In this document: positions 16,165-28,215 of the stretch, one piece after another
Layout of the letters: every line of letters starts with the position of its first letter
How positions within the stretch are numbered: the stretch's first letter is position 1
Assembly: GCA_019925095.2 (NCBI GenBank)
Contig: CM034406.1
Location: 20,617,888 to 20,681,887 of the forward strand
DNA: 64,000 nucleotides
Origin: Dendrolimus kikuchii
Lineage: Eukaryota > Arthropoda > Insecta > Lepidoptera > Lasiocampidae
Reading direction: 5' to 3'
Made by a program: the position numbers and the translations under genes
Notes under the pieces: generated by a model
Told to the model about the DNA's origin: nothing
What the model saw: the letters and a program-made list of their open reading frames with translations, nothing else
Databases searched by the model: none

Positions 16165-16660
16165 AAACCTCAGCCTGAAGGCCCAGCTTGCCATACAGAA
16201 AGCGGTGCTGGTACCTACGCTCACGTATGGAAGAGAGAGCATGAAGTAGAGTAAACGCGGTCGAGATGCGAGCACTGCGCAAAATCTGCGGAGTGACGCT
16301 CGCGGACCGCGTTCGTAATACCGAAGTAAGAAAGAGAGTTGCTCTGAAAGAGAGTGTCGGGGTGAAGGTAAGGAAAGGAATGCTCCGGTGGTTCGGGCAT
16401 GTGGAAAGAATGACTAAACAGATATACAATGCAAAAGTGGATGGATGCAGAAGTCGTGGAAGGCCACGACACACCTTCCATGATTAAATTGATCGTGTAC
16501 TAGCGGAGGATGATGTCAGGAGCCTTAAGAACAGACGAGCGTGCATGACAAGTTATGAATGTCAAAGAAGCAAGTGAGGTGTGTAAGAATAAGCCTAAAT
16601 GGCGCTCTGTTGTTCGTGCCTACCCCGCAAGGGAACTGGCGTGAAGCTATGTATGTATGT
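16165..16660 (+). pseudogene. Non-LTR retrotransposon 3' end, copy 3 (longest)
   Basis: Reads LAIQKAVLVPTLTYG (RT C-terminal block) at about 16187-16235. After a frame change it continues MRALRKICGVTLADRVRN (from 16266) and GMLRWFGHVERM. A stop after RPRHTFHD (16487), a short deletion relative to copy 1 and frame changes show decay. It ends with (ATGT)n. It shows the order of this family's C-terminus best. Confidence 0.75.
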
Positions 16661-16815
16661 ATTTTTTGTAATTAACTATTTGAACCAATTTTAATTTTTA
16701 TTATATAAATTATTTTTTAGTGGAAACTTGATTGATATATGTATTAATTTTGTGTTTTATATTTAAGAATATTAATTATTGTATGTTTTCCAAAAAAATA
16801 AATAAATAAATAAAT

Positions 16816-17096
16816 CATATTAGAAGGACAGGTAATATTTTCTAATCATCGTTTTAAATATTGGTAGCGATTTTGCTTGTCTGATAGCAATTGGCAGCGC
16901 GTTCCAAAGCTTTATAGCCATGACGGTAAAAGAATTGTTGTAGAAATTTGAACTATGCACAGGGGTTAGTTGGTTTAGTTTCAGTTTAGTGGAAGGCCTG
17001 AAGCTATGGGAGCACGAAATAAAGTCCAAGCGTTCTTTAAGATGATGAGGAGTATTCGGGACAAATAAGATACTGTACTGTACTCTATTCGTGTAG
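16816..17096 (-). pseudogene. Jockey/CR1-like ORF2 C-terminal fragment
   Basis: The minus-strand frame ends ...FYNNSFTVMAIKLWNALP, then SLPIFKTMIRKYYLSF and stop. The pattern SF-V-A-LWN-LP...SL-FK is the usual C-terminus of Jockey/CR1-group reverse transcriptases. A poly(A)-like (AAAT)n stretch lies at its 3' side (16790-16815). Only about 90 residues are homologous; upstream the frame runs into a different repeat (17093-17404). Confidence 0.65.
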
Positions 17097-17404
17097 GAAC
17101 GGAGAAAGAATACAGTTTCCTGCGTTGGAGCGGCCTGTCGTAAGAGGCGATTTAGCAACCCACAGCCAGGTGGTAGGGCATTTGCCCGACTGGACGGCTA
17201 CCACCCCTGGTGTAAGTAGGGCGCCATAACAACCTTGAGTTGTGTTCCGGCATTAGTGATCAGGTTCCAGTCTCCCTTAAGAGAGCAGCAGCGCATTTGT
17301 AGCACTTTTGGTGTTGCAAATGTTCATAGGCGATGCTAACCGCTTTCCATCAAGTGGGCCGTCTGTCTGTCGGCTGAACTCAAGCAATAAAAATACAATA
17401 AAAA
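17093..17404 (+). mobile_element. Short retroelement copy P2 (reversed relative to P1)
   Basis: Reverse complement of the P family: GGAACGGAGAAAGAATAC at the 5' side, CAGGTGGTAGGGCATTTG inside and an A-rich end (CAATAAAAATACAATAAAAA) near 17400. It extends further 5' than P1, as P4 does. Confidence 0.7.
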
Positions 17405-18029
17405 ACTACCGTTCATTTGCTTTGCTATGTCAAAATTCAACCGATGGTAGGACAATTGAATGAATAGTAAAAAAGATATCGGAACCGGCCATAAATGGTG
17501 CAGCCCGTGCAGATATAAGCTCAACCACGCACGCGTAACGTAACGTAACACTTCCCGTGGCCAATGGGTGCGAGCCGAAACAGGCGCACAATGACATTAC
17601 GAGCCTCATCGATTGAACAAACCTCACAGAGCAAACAACATGCAAAGTACAGCTACGCATACTTTTTATTGATTTTATGATTTGCGTTCGACCGCTATCT
17701 CATGCGATGCGAAATGTATTGAAAACTATTGTTACTCTATACCTATTAGTAACGGACGGTGATAATCGTCCAGTAAACACTTAACTCTGACAAGTTCCTA
17801 CTCTACTATCCTACTAGATGGTTTTCCTTTTTAAGACATATTTTAAATCAATTACTTAACTCAAAAATTTATCCGGAATCACTATGAAACTATTTTGAAT
17901 GCATCATATAAAGTAATTTAATCATTTATTTAAATCTAACATCTATTAACAAAAACTAAAATATCCTATAAATAAACGTAACTTAAATATATACAATAGT
18001 AAAAAAACTAAAATTAAAATAAAACCTAT
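17405..18029. other. Intergenic DNA, nothing recognised
   Basis: No credible gene. The short minus-strand frames at 17336-17660 have no domain signature. Confidence 0.45.
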
Positions 18030-18500
18030 ATTAGAGCCCGTCCAGCCCCACCAGACCACTGTCGCTGGGCATTGTACCTAGAAGACTGGCAGCATTACCT
18101 CGCTGGATACAGAGGCTAATCCTTTGAGCGAGGTAAGCTCCAGCCGGTCTGTTTTGTCGACTAGGCGTTTTTTAATATTTTGAAATAATTTGTGGGCACT
18201 TGGCCCCCGTGGGCACAAAGTCTCCACCACAAACGGCTCAAATATGTAATCTGTTCCAAGGGTTGCATATTTGAGCCGTTTGAGGCAGAAGTAGCAGTGC
18301 GACTGGCCTCAACTTTGGACTCCTGGAGATGAGAAGGCGCCAGTGTGTCGACACAGGTAACGTCCCACACAAGCGGCCTTCCCAAGCTCCAGGGAATTAG
18401 TCATACCGCCAGGCCTCTTGCCATCGTCGCGGATCAGGCCGTTCGGTTCGAGAACGGCTGGCACGCCGGCGCTGGCAAGGGCCCGACGTATTATATCGTA
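18030..18500 (-). pseudogene. Frameshifted retroelement RT-type relic
   Basis: Minus-strand readings in successive frames give [50 protein letters not shown] with GPSAHKLFQNIKKRLVDKT, and finally an IQRGNAAS-like end. This chain is a well-known reverse-transcriptase-associated polypeptide seen many times in arthropod genomes. At least two frame changes are needed, so it is not functional. A 17-bp inverted repeat (18230-18246 / 18266-18282) falls inside the coding remnant and probably arises by chance from its codons. Confidence 0.7.
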
Positions 18501-18699
18501 ACTAACTCAAAAATTGTACATTCATAATCTTGGTTTTTATTGTCCGCTACAATATGGCGAGAAAGGCTTTTACCGTGCGTCGCGACGTTTCTCCGTAAAT
18601 AGCACATGAAATATTATTCGAGCCAGATATTGGCTTGACAAAAGTGCATTAGACATCAAACGAAACAAAATATTACGTGTACCGACAGTTATGCTTTTG

Positions 18700-19010
18700 G
18701 TTTTGTAATCAGCTAGTGTTTGGTCGAACTTGGCTCTCGGATTGGAGTTGCGCTCTTATTATATCTGCAAACGAAAGTCGCTGCCTCGGAATTCGTGCGT
18801 AGTGGTGTTGTGTCGGCGGGGATTGCGGCCGCCGCGCCGGTCGGACCGGTCGCCCCCCGCCCCCACGCCCCTACGCCCCCACGCCCCCGGTGCAGAGGGG
18901 CGTCCGGGGGCGTCGACCCCCACCGGTACAATCCCTTGCTGCTGCCGACTCGGACCCATCGAATTGTATTCGCTATGGGAGTCCAACCTTGCCTCCTTGC
19001 TGTGCACACT
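18700..19010. other. CpG-rich block, possible promoter or 5' exon
   Basis: A locally GC-rich segment (C- and G-runs at 18830-18930) in AT-rich surroundings, about 1.4 kb upstream of the GT92 coding exon. It could hold the promoter or a non-coding first exon of that gene; no unambiguous TATA or initiator is visible. The overlapping open frames are compositional. Confidence 0.35.
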
Positions 19011-19579
19011 CATGTAATTTCAACAGCATCCCATCCAACATGTCCCCAATGAATCGCGAATCATTTACATTTCGTACAAATACACCGTTTAATTATTTAT
19101 TTAACTTCATTAATTATTCATTTCTTCTTTTTTTCTAAATTACTATGTACTCAATGCCTTTTTATAATGCATGCTGTGTTCGCACCAAGAAGGCCAGTCA
19201 GCAACCATATTATCTGTACTCTAGTTTTGTATAAATAAAAGTAAGCTGAGTTGGCCAGTTTGCGAACCAATAAAAAAAAATGGCGTACTGAGGACAAATC
19301 TTGTGAACACTATAAAACTTTTAATGACATTATTAAAAGCATAATTGTTCTATTAAAGTATCTAGAACAAGTGAAAAGTAAAATAAGGTCGTAGTAAATT
19401 TACTAAGAATCAAGTCAAAATATTAAATATCCAAAATTGAACATAATTATACATTTAAACATTTTAAACCGAGTCGAAGGGCTTCTTCATTTAAAGTGTA
19501 ACAAGGCCCATTGTGATAATAATATTTCACTGCTAATACCGTTGATGATGTTGTCTCTTTGAGATGAAAGCGCTATATT

Positions 19580-19712
19580 ATACATACATACACACATAAT
19601 TTCACGCCAGTTCCCTTGCGGGGTAGGCACAAACAACACAGCGCCATTTAGGCTTGTTCTTACACACCTCACTTGCTGCTTTGATATTCATAACTCTTGT
19701 CATGCACGCTCG
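19580..19712 (-). repeat. Reversed 3' fragment of the WFGHVER-type element, second
   Basis: The reverse complement matches the 3' end of the family at 4060-4465 (GAGCGTGCATGACAAGAG, then CCGCAAGGGAACTGGCGTG), with an ATGT-type tail at the left side. Confidence 0.7.
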
Positions 19713-20400
19713 TAATATTATGTTTGCAATTATTGTAATGTACTACGGAACACAGATTGAAAGGTCTGGCAGAATTGTTTGTTACCCACATTTAAATCTG
19801 ACTTTTCTTCATGAGAGGCAATAGGTAAATATGCCCCAACGTCCCCTTGTCATAAACAAACATATATGTCCTCATTCGCAGCTATTACAGATACACTATG
19901 TGTATATATGCGTCCTACGCCTAGTCACTGCGATTCTGAGAAATATATGTGATGTGACGTTGTATCTGTAAAGAAAGGTGTCCACCTCCTCGTCTAGCTT
20001 CACCGCGTCCGCTGTGGTTGCCTTGAGGACGGGGGCCTCGGGGCCACAATCACACATTCAAGACACCAACGACGTGCTGAAGTCTGTTATTGTCACAGTC
20101 ATGTCATCATTGTTGCATTGCACCTCTTTAACTTGCTTGCAATGTGCTAGAAGGGACACGTTCGAATTAAAAAGACGAGTTAATGACAAGGTCAAGAGAG
20201 TGACGCCGCGTCACCATGACAACCGACGCATTCCTCTATACGTTCAAAACAATTTTATACTATAATGTTCAAGTCGACCACTATAGGACACAAAATTCCT
20301 GTTACTCAAAAGCTGCATCCTAAATGCAGCATGTGAAGCGGAGAGGAGCGCCGCAGGCGGTTTCCAAGTGGCGGCAGACAATACAAATGGGATACTAATG
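19713..20400. other. Intergenic or intronic DNA upstream of the GT92 exon
   Basis: Probably the intron preceding the GT92 coding exon. The 95-residue frame at 19978-20265 is not recognised. Confidence 0.4.
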
Positions 20401-20428
20401 CGGTCGTGTTTGCGTTCGGTTTCAGGCG

Positions 20429-22081
20429 ATGCGGGGGTGGTTGGTGCGGTGCGCCGGCTGGTGGGGCGGCGGGGCGCGCTCGCGGCTGCGGTGGCTGGCC
20501 GCGCTGCTCTGCTGGGGGGCGCTGTGCGCGCTGGCGCTGCCGCGGCTGCAGCCGCCGCCGCGCGGGGGCGGCGCGCGCCCGCACCCCGCGCCCCCCGCGC
20601 GCCTCCTGCTGCAGTCGGAGCCGGCGGCGTCGACGCCGGCCACTCCGCCGCCGCTGCCCGCCACCGACACGCGCGTGCTCACCGAGGAGGAGCTGCGCGC
20701 GGACGCGGAGCGGCGGCTGCCCTCGCTGCCGCTCGCCTACTGGCACAAGCACAAGGACGACAAGAACAAGTACTACAAGAAGAAGGAGTGCGCGCCCTTC
20801 CCCTCGATATACGACCTCGACTTCCACAACACCTACTGGCAGACGATGCACTCGAGCGAGGGCGTCTTCCACCTGTACGGCGCCTACCTGGACGTGCGCA
20901 ACGCGTCGCGCATCGGGCCCGCGGTGCGCGTGCTCACCGTGCACGACCGCATCAAGCCGACGCTCGCGACGCACTGCCAGCTCTGGTTCGAGGAGCGCGA
21001 CGCGCCCGTCGTCGTGCGCAACCTCGAGTACAAGTATGTGTGGAACAGCAAATGGGGCAACTACCGCGACCGCGTGCTGCAGCCGTACCTGCTCGCGTGC
21101 GTGTTGCCCGCCGAGGTGCGCCACCTGGTGCCCGCCTCCGTCTCCATAGTGGAGAACCCCTGCGACCGCGCCACCAACAACCTGCGCGTGCACTACGACG
21201 CGCCGCGCCCGCCCGCGCAGCGAAAGGAGTTCGCCGTCTGCGTCAAGGGTCTCGACTTCCTGCACGAGGACCTCTCCGTGCGGCTCGTCGAGTGGATCGA
21301 GCTGGTGCGCCTGCTCGGCGCCGACAAGGTGTTCTTCTACGAGCTGCAGGTGCACCCGAACATCACCAAGGTGCTCGAGTACTACTCGGCGCGCGGCGAC
21401 GTCACCGTCACGCCGATCACGCTGCCCGGCGGGCAGCCGAACCTGCCCGGCCTGCAGCACATGTACCTCAAGAAGAAGACGACGCACAAGCGGCAGATGG
21501 AGCTGATCCCGTACAACGACTGCCTCTACCGGCACATGTACCAGTACCGGTGGCTGGCGCTGCTCGACATCGACGAGGTGATCGTGCCGCTCGAGGACGC
21601 CGACTGGAGCGGGCTGATGCGGCGCGCGCTGCCGCTGGCGGTGCCCGCCGAGGGCAAGCCGCCGCGCACCTCGTACCACGCCTCCAACCTCTACTACTTG
21701 GACTCGCTGCAGCACGAGCACAGCTGGGAGGAGGGCGTGCCGCGCTACCTGCACATGCTGCAGCACGTGTACCGCACGCGCAACTTCACCAAGCCCGGGC
21801 AGTACGTGAAGGCGTTCCACGAGACGGAGCGCGTGCTCGCGCTGCACAACCACTTCCCGTTGGCGTGCCTCGGCGGCGCGTGCTCCTCCTACGCGCTGGA
21901 GACGCAGCACGCGCGGCTGCAGCACTACCGCGCCGACTGCGTCACGGCGCTGAGCAAGACGTGCGCGGAGCTGCGCGCGGCGCCCGTGCGCGACACCGCC
22001 GTCTGGCGGTGGCGAGACGCGCTCGTCGCGCGCGCCGACGCCGCGCTGCGCGCGCTCGGCTTCCTCCCCCCGCACCGGTGA
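20429..22081 (+). CDS. Glycosyltransferase family 92 (DUF23) protein
   Basis: A 550-residue type II membrane protein. A short cytoplasmic tail is followed by a membrane anchor at about 20-38, a Pro/Ala-rich stem (about 41-80) and a lumenal catalytic domain. Family marks are CVKGLDF (271-277), LVEWIELVRLLGADKVFFYE (287-305), PYNDCLYR (361-368) and LALLDIDEVIVP (376-387), whose D-x-D supplies the metal/nucleotide-sugar site. Paired Cys residues lie throughout. Characterised GT92 enzymes (C. elegans GALT-1) add beta-1,4-galactose to core fucose of N-glycans in the Golgi; the exact substrate here is unknown. A splice acceptor (GTTCGGTTTCAG, ending 20425) lies four bases before the ATG, so the whole coding region is one exon with upstream non-coding exon(s). 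Codon third positions are strongly GC, unlike the neighbourhood, which opens long false frames on both strands. Confidence 0.9.
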   Translation: MRGWLVRCAGWWGGGARSRLRWLAALLCWGALCALALPRLQPPPRGGGARPHPAPPARLLLQSEPAASTPATPPPLPATDTRVLTEEELRADAERRLPSLPLAYWHKHKDDKNKYYKKKECAPFPSIYDLDFHNTYWQTMHSSEGVFHLYGAYLDVRNASRIGPAVRVLTVHDRIKPTLATHCQLWFEERDAPVVVRNLEYKYVWNSKWGNYRDRVLQPYLLACVLPAEVRHLVPASVSIVENPCDRATNNLRVHYDAPRPPAQRKEFAVCVKGLDFLHEDLSVRLVEWIELVRLLGADKVFFYELQVHPNITKVLEYYSARGDVTVTPITLPGGQPNLPGLQHMYLKKKTTHKRQMELIPYNDCLYRHMYQYRWLALLDIDEVIVPLEDADWSGLMRRALPLAVPAEGKPPRTSYHASNLYYLDSLQHEHSWEEGVPRYLHMLQHVYRTRNFTKPGQYVKAFHETERVLALHNHFPLACLGGACSSYALETQHARLQHYRADCVTALSKTCAELRAAPVRDTAVWRWRDALVARADAALRALGFLPPHR

Positions 22082-22140
22082 TCCTGCGCCCCGACACCCT
22101 CTCCCCTTACTCTTACGCTTACTCCTATTATTATTATTGT

Positions 22141-22180
22141 ATTGTAATTAAAAGTCTAGTATTAAAATTATTTTTATAGT
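22141..22180 (+). terminator. Candidate poly(A) signal of the GT92 gene
   Basis: ATTAAA at 22161-22166, 80 bp after the stop codon, in a T-rich context. This is a common variant of AATAAA. Confidence 0.5.
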
Positions 22181-22289
22181 TTTACATGATGCATTTCATT
22201 TGAACGCCCAAAACAAATTATAATCCATATCCATATAGTTATACTACGAAAAAGCCTGACAGGCCAAGGTCCTCGTAATAAGGGTATTC

Positions 22290-23520
22290 TGAATGACCTT
22301 CAAAACCGCGTCCTTCTCCCCAGAAATAACCCATGTAATGCCAGAAGTGGATGAGTGTTATCACTCCAGTCTACCGGGGCAACGCGTGTCGGAACCGCTG
22401 CGGCATAAAGACCACGTCCTACTCTGTGAACTTCGAGCGGATAACAGAGTCCCGGATTCGACTTCAGATCATCGTCTCATCTTCAGCCAATCAATGTCCA
22501 CTGCTGGACGTTGGCCTCCTCATGTCTGCGCCACATGTCACGGTCTCCCGTCTTCCTCATCCAGCCCCTACTGGCGACCTTACGCAGGTTGTCGGTTCAC
22601 GAGGATCAAGGTTGTCTCACGCTATGTTTACCGAGACGCGGTTTCCACTCCAGGACACGTTCGTTCCATCTGCCGTCAGCCCTACGACAGATGTGACCAA
22701 CCCACTGCTACAGTGCTACTTCAAACTGCTAATTTTACAAACTATGTCGGTTATCTTAGTCCTCTTATAGATATCCTCATTTCTGATTCTATCCACAAGA
22801 GACACATCCTATATAATTCGCTCCAAAGTCTGCTGAACGACTTTAAATTTGTAAAGCACTCCGTCAGTGTCCACGTCTCGGCACCGTATGTCGTGGTAAG
22901 TAGAACGCACTGCTCGAAAATCTTCGTCTTCAAGCATTGCGTAGTGTTCGACGAGAAGCCTTGGCGAAATTCAGCGAAAGCTGCCTAGCCGAACTGGATC
23001 CTCCCATTTAATTCCTTCTTGAAGTAGTACTTGCCTACCTGGTTTTTTTTGTCCAAGGTTGACACAATCCTGCACAAGACCAACTGACTCGTCAGCAGAA
23101 TTCATTCTAACTGCTCAACATGTTAGCAAAACGGAGGTTAGAGACTGGTTCAAAATTTCTGTCAATGCCCCGCCTATTTCATTACAGAACTTTGAAGATA
23201 TCTTTTATCGCATTGGTGAACAGTTTCGAGGATATGACTACTCACGTCGCAGAGTGAGACCGCGACGCGTAGAGTTGTAGACTTCGCCCTCCGGCCCCGA
23301 TTCTGGACGGTCATCCTTGCGGCGTCCTACAAACATCTTGACACCTCGATGCATCGCTAATCGATACAGCATCTCTGTAGGAAGTCCAGAAAGGTCCAGG
23401 TGCCGATGGAGCCGAAGGTTTTCTCGTAGTCCACAAACACCGTATATAGCGGGAGATTATACTTTTCGATCTTCTGCATAATCGGCGGAACAGAATGTAC
23501 GTCGTCTACTTAGCTGAAGA
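22290..23520 (-). pseudogene. Degraded non-LTR retrotransposon reverse transcriptase
   Basis: On the minus strand, 23500-23380 reads PPIMQKIEKYNLPLYTVFVD and then YEKTFGSIGTWTFLDFLQR. This is RT motif A (FVDYEKAFD-type) with the second Asp replaced by Gly. Further 3', 22933-22870 reads KTKIFEQCVL, TTTYGAETWTLT, the conserved C-terminal block. Stops and frame changes lie between. The loss of the catalytic Asp and broken frames mark it as dead. The 3' end contains the AATGTCCACTGCTGGACGTT stretch common in lepidopteran repeats. Confidence 0.7.
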
Positions 23521-23844
23521 CCTTTTTTTTTTTTGGCCAAGGGAAATCCGTAAATTCCAAAAAACTTACAATCCCCTTGTATTTTGAAAGAAATGCGTTT
23601 GACCTTTATTTGACCTTACTAAATCCTATGACGTCATTTACGGCTGGTGAAATGCATATGAATACCGTAGCCATTCAGTTTCAAAATACAAAAGGACCGA
23701 CATTTTCCTTTTTATGTCATTGTTATGTCATAGAACATCAACATAAACAAACATTTTATTCGACGTACTCCAGAATAAAATTATGTATATATTATCTCTT
23801 CAGACCAATATTTCTTAAATATCTGTAAAAAGAATACTTACATA

Positions 23845-24400
23845 TGGTCTCTAACTAAAATTCAAAGAAAAGTGCATTATATAAACGAGCGTCTTCGTAA
23901 ATGGCGATTGGAACGATGTCGAAACCTTTTCAAGAGATACGATCCAAAAAATAACCTGTTTACTGATGAGAAGATCATCATGGTGAAAGAAAATTTAACT
24001 GGCAAAACAATACACCTTACGCCAGAAGTTAGAAGGACGTCCAAAATCACATATTGGAACCAACGACTTAAGCATTAAGTGATACTTTATTCGCTGGATA
24101 GCAGTGGATTTTCCAACAGGACTCTGTACCCTCCCATGAAGCTAATTCAATCCAACATTGGTTGCAAGCCAATTTGTCAGACTTTGTTCAGAGCATAGGT
24201 TGGCCTTCGTCGAGTTCTGACTTGAATTCTTTGGAGTATTCTTTATGAACTGCATTGGAGCTAATGGCATACAAAAAGTTCACCAGAACCTGAATTTATC
24301 TCAAGCGAGCCCAAATCAATAAACGGAAACTGATTGAAAAGATTTGTACCACCATAGAAGAATGGCCTATACCTTTAAAGCTTAATTAATTGAAAACAAG
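23845..24400 (+). pseudogene. Mariner-like transposase relic
   Basis: Reads WRLERCRNLFKRYDPKN, NLFTDEKIIMV (first catalytic Asp region), a gap, then QQDSVPSHEANSIQHW (second Asp), QSIGWPSSSSDLNSLEYS (third Asp block, normally WP-NSPDLNPLDY) and IYLKRAQINK. These are the ordered D-D-34-D blocks of mariner transposases. A stop at 24076-24078, later frame changes and truncation show that it is inactive. Terminal inverted repeats were not identified. Confidence 0.8.
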
Positions 24401-24556
24401 GATGGCTATTTTAAATAACTTAATTTATATATACATAAATCTAGATGTTATTAGTTATAATTCATGTAAACAATATATGAATATTTAACATTCCTCCAAA
24501 AATATTTTAGCTTTACTTTGACTGATGTCTTAAGAGTTCACATTATGAGTTATAAG

Positions 24557-24800
24557 ATTTTTTTATTTTTTTTTATTGCAGGAGTTCAGCAGACAGGCAG
24601 ACGGCCCACTTGGTGGAAAGCGGTTACCATCGCCTATGGACATTTGCAACACCAAAGGTGCTACAAATGCGCTGCTGCTCTCTTAAAGGAGACTGGAACC
24701 TGGTCATTAATGCCGGAACACAACACAAGGTTGTTATGGCGGCATACTCTAGACCAGGGGTGGTCGCCATCCAGTCGAGCAAATACTCTACCACCTGGCA
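24557..24800 (-). mobile_element. Short retroelement copy P3
   Basis: Poly(T) head, the TTCAGCAGACAGGCAGACGG stretch and end CTACCACCTGGCA as in P1. ATAAGA flanks both ends (24552-24557 and about 24803-24808), which may be a very short target-site duplication. Confidence 0.7.
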
Positions 24801-27800
24801 AGAATAAGACGGTTTCTATACTGAAAGCAAACTATTGTGAGTTATAAATTTGTATGTGCCATATATTTATATGAATTGATTAATAAAATATATCTTTTGA
24901 CTTATTATTTTGCAAGATGAAATAATAAATAACTTTTAGCAGTTAAACTTGTTTATTTACTTAAACACTTATTAATAATAATTTAGAACATATTATATAA
25001 TCTTTTCAGAAATGTTCAGTTTTATCTTTTTCTTTTTTCTGCAGGCTAGCATTTGGTTTTTTCTATACATAAAGTTTTCATGTAAACTGCAGTGGATAAG
25101 TCATAAAATTCTATGATCAAGCATAACCCTTGCTTATGCAGAAAAGTTATTGCTAATTTTTTCTGAACCTGAAAAAAAAAGATATAAAGTGTCTATTTAA
25201 TTACTCGCATAGTCCTTATTTAACTCATAATTTTTCATATTAGTAACTATGTTACACATCAAAATCATATTATTAAGAGATTTACAATCATTAAGGTATT
25301 TGTCACAAATCTTCATATTCCATGAAATCCTTCAAGCCATAGATGTGCTTAATTAATCACTTTTAAGCCGGCAAGTGAATATATTTAAAACTACTGGAGA
25401 GTTTCATATTTTCCGGTAATTTGTAGTATAAGATCAGATCCATAACATACATTAGCAATCAAACACACTATCTAACCACCAGGGCAGTGGTGCAATGTCT
25501 GTTCCTTTATTTTTATGTATTTATATGAGCTACTTTACTTGTATTATAGATTATTAAGAAAGTAATATAGGTTGCTGATTTATTGATTGTACCAAATTAT
25601 CAAATAAGTAATTAATATTATTTTAATCAGTTTCTAATGTAGCTATTTTTCTATAAATAGGTGCACATTTTAGATGAATTTTGACTTCAACACAAAGTAT
25701 ACTTACATCAATCATATATTAACTAATAATTAACATTACTGATTTCTTATATGGATGAAATTTACAGACAGGAATAGTAATATACTACACAGGTTCTAAA
25801 AGGAAAGAAGGAATGAAGATCTATGGACGAACATGATGAATTTAGAAACCTTCACAAAACTACTTACATCAGGATTTTAGCTCCTCTTATTTCTCCAATA
25901 TGTACTACGAGTATAGCTATGTACTCTAATAACATTACATGTTAGGTAGGTTTAGCATATCAGCCTTTACAAAATTAACACTCCTATTTGAAGATCCGGC
26001 CATGTTTAGAAAGAGAAAATATTTAATACATTTTCATTAATAAAACAGTTCACTTTTTTGTCGGATGACTTTAGAAGATTTTTCTAAGGACGAAATTAAT
26101 TGTAATGAATAATATTAGAATTTAGAAATGCTGTATTAACCGCCGATCTAAAGCCTAAATACCCAATGTTGCCAGGTTGCTAATAGTGAAATTACTAAAA
26201 TTTATAATTCTTGTAGGTACACACGTGTGTGTAGGAAAGTAACTCCCAACATATTGACTTAAAAAAGACCTTATCGAACATCGCCATGATTTATAAATTG
26301 AAAACTTCGGTAGATACTTCTAGGATGGGGAAAATGCCCTGAATTTGCACGACCGTCACGCTCAGATACCAAGTTTTTATCTCTGAAGTGCAGTCCTAAC
26401 GACTGATATTTTTTTTTAAGGTCTGACTAATAATACTCCCCCCCCCCCCTCAATTGAAACTGACAATACAACCTTTTTATTTTAACTGGATTGACAACAT
26501 CATTGGATAATGAGACTATGTCTATGTATCAGACATTAAAAATGATAACCCAAATGTCATACCAAATCAAAGTATTTTAGTGGTCGAATGAGCTTTATCT
26601 GTTGTAATCGCCGAAAGAATACTTTATTAAAAATTAAGAAAAGTAATGACATCGCAATGGTGTCTAATAGGTAATTTATGCCTGATTATCAATTAATGGT
26701 ATTCAGTCTAACTGTACATTATTCAGTTTAACTTATATTATATTGATTTTTCACTAAAGGTCACTTTAAATAACTTAACGGTAACTTTAGAAAATAATAA
26801 ATGTTGAACACCAAAATATATAAAATAAATCTACCGATAAAATTGCTAAGCTGGCCACACTAAAATGATCACGTTGTGTCATAATGAATAATGACAGTAA
26901 CATTTAAATAGTAGCACAGATTAATATGATTATTTTCTTTTTATAGGCAAAGGAATTAATGTAAAGTTGTCCCCAATGACGTCATCGGATTTTTTTTTTA
27001 AATCGAATTAAAAAAAAACTAACTCTTAAAACACAAAAATATTCAAATTAGTATCTTAAAATACCGTATTTTACATAATAAAAATATAAAATCAGAGGGT
27101 AATTTTTTTTGAACAATCCCCATTATGCGATAAGCTGGGTGATTTTACACTAAAAAAGCTCTTTTATACGTTTTATTAATTAAAAAATTTTTTAGATGAA
27201 ATCCGTAACTCTCAGTAAACTTTAAATTTCCAAGGAATTAATACTAGCGACATCTAACGAAGAAGGTGAAGTTAAGATTCTGTCTTTGTGAAGACTTCAA
27301 ATCGACGCCTGGAGGCTGTCCATGAATGTCCATAATAATCGGCAGACAAACACACATTGTATATCCGCAAGCCAAACAAGTTGCGATTGTGTGATATACA
27401 ACGGAGCATCGCTTGGTATGACAGGGGGTGTAATGAAACACGATATTCACAGTTCGCATTGCTGAAGAATAGGGAGTAGTTCTGGTTAGCGGAATGTAAC
27501 ATTTATAGCAGAGGCTCTAAAGAGTGTGACTTGTTTTTATGTTATGTAATGTTTCGACCTTTTTGTTTCTCAATGAGCGATTATTATTCGAAATCTTGTT
27601 TCTTTATCCACGGTACGGAGGAAAGAAGTAATGAAAACCATCCCCATTTTATGAAAATCCAGCACTGTAGCTAGAAGAGGGTTTAAAGATAATATTTTTA
27701 ACGATTGTTCGACAAAGTTAGATTATTCATTCACTTTTTTTATTTTTCGCAAAAAAAGTGTACACTTAGAAGGAGTCACTAAGTATTACTTAAATAAAAG

Positions 27801-27960
27801 CCGATATTGTACAAAAAATATTTTAATGAAATTGGTACCTATGCAGGTAGGTCAAAATGTAATAAATTATGAGCACACATCGGCGTGTGTTCATTATAAA
27901 AACGTGTAGCGCCATCTAGTTTTATTTGACGAAACTAACATATTTTTTATTGAGCTATGA
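24801..27960. other. Long AT-rich intergenic stretch
   Basis: No gene, RNA or repeat could be supported. A C10 run lies near 26440. The minus-strand frames at 27244-27502 are open and less AT-rich than their surroundings but match no family I know. Confidence 0.45.
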
Positions 27961-28215
27961 TTATATAATAACAGCCCATAAATGTCCCACTGCTGGGTTC
28001 GGGCTTCCCATTATAGGGGGGACGCACAGTGTACCTGCCACGCTTGTCCAAGGTGGCTTGGCAGGTTTGACACATCGGTTACCTCGATGTTTTCCTTCAC
28101 CGTTGTTAGCACGTGGTAATTGTAACAATATGCACATTAGGTCAGAAAGCTGCCTAAGTGGTGCTCTTTGGTTTGGGACGCGTGCGCTAGCCATTACGCA
28201 ACCACGACTTGAATG
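27955..28215 (-). mobile_element. tRNA-derived SINE, minus-strand copy
   Basis: The reverse complement starts with GTTGCGTAATGGCTAGCGCA and continues through ATTGTTACAATTACCACGTG, AACAACGGTGAAGGAAAACA and GCCACCTTGGACAAGCGTGG, to a tail with CCCAGCAGTGGGACATTTAT. It matches the + copy at 29820-30060; the B box is largely lost here. Confidence 0.75.

Noticed and set aside
18230..18282. 17-bp perfect inverted repeat
   Set aside because: Lies inside a decayed RT-type coding relic; both arms encode conserved residues (KRLKYA, YIFEPF), so coincidence is likely.
20306..22179. 589-codon minus frame and 603-codon plus frame over the GT92 gene
   Set aside because: Arg/Ala/Val-rich shadows of a GC-rich exon; the 550-codon frame has all the family motifs.
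27244..27502. Possible small coding exon on the minus strand
   Set aside because: No recognised motif, start context or splice sites; left as unassigned.
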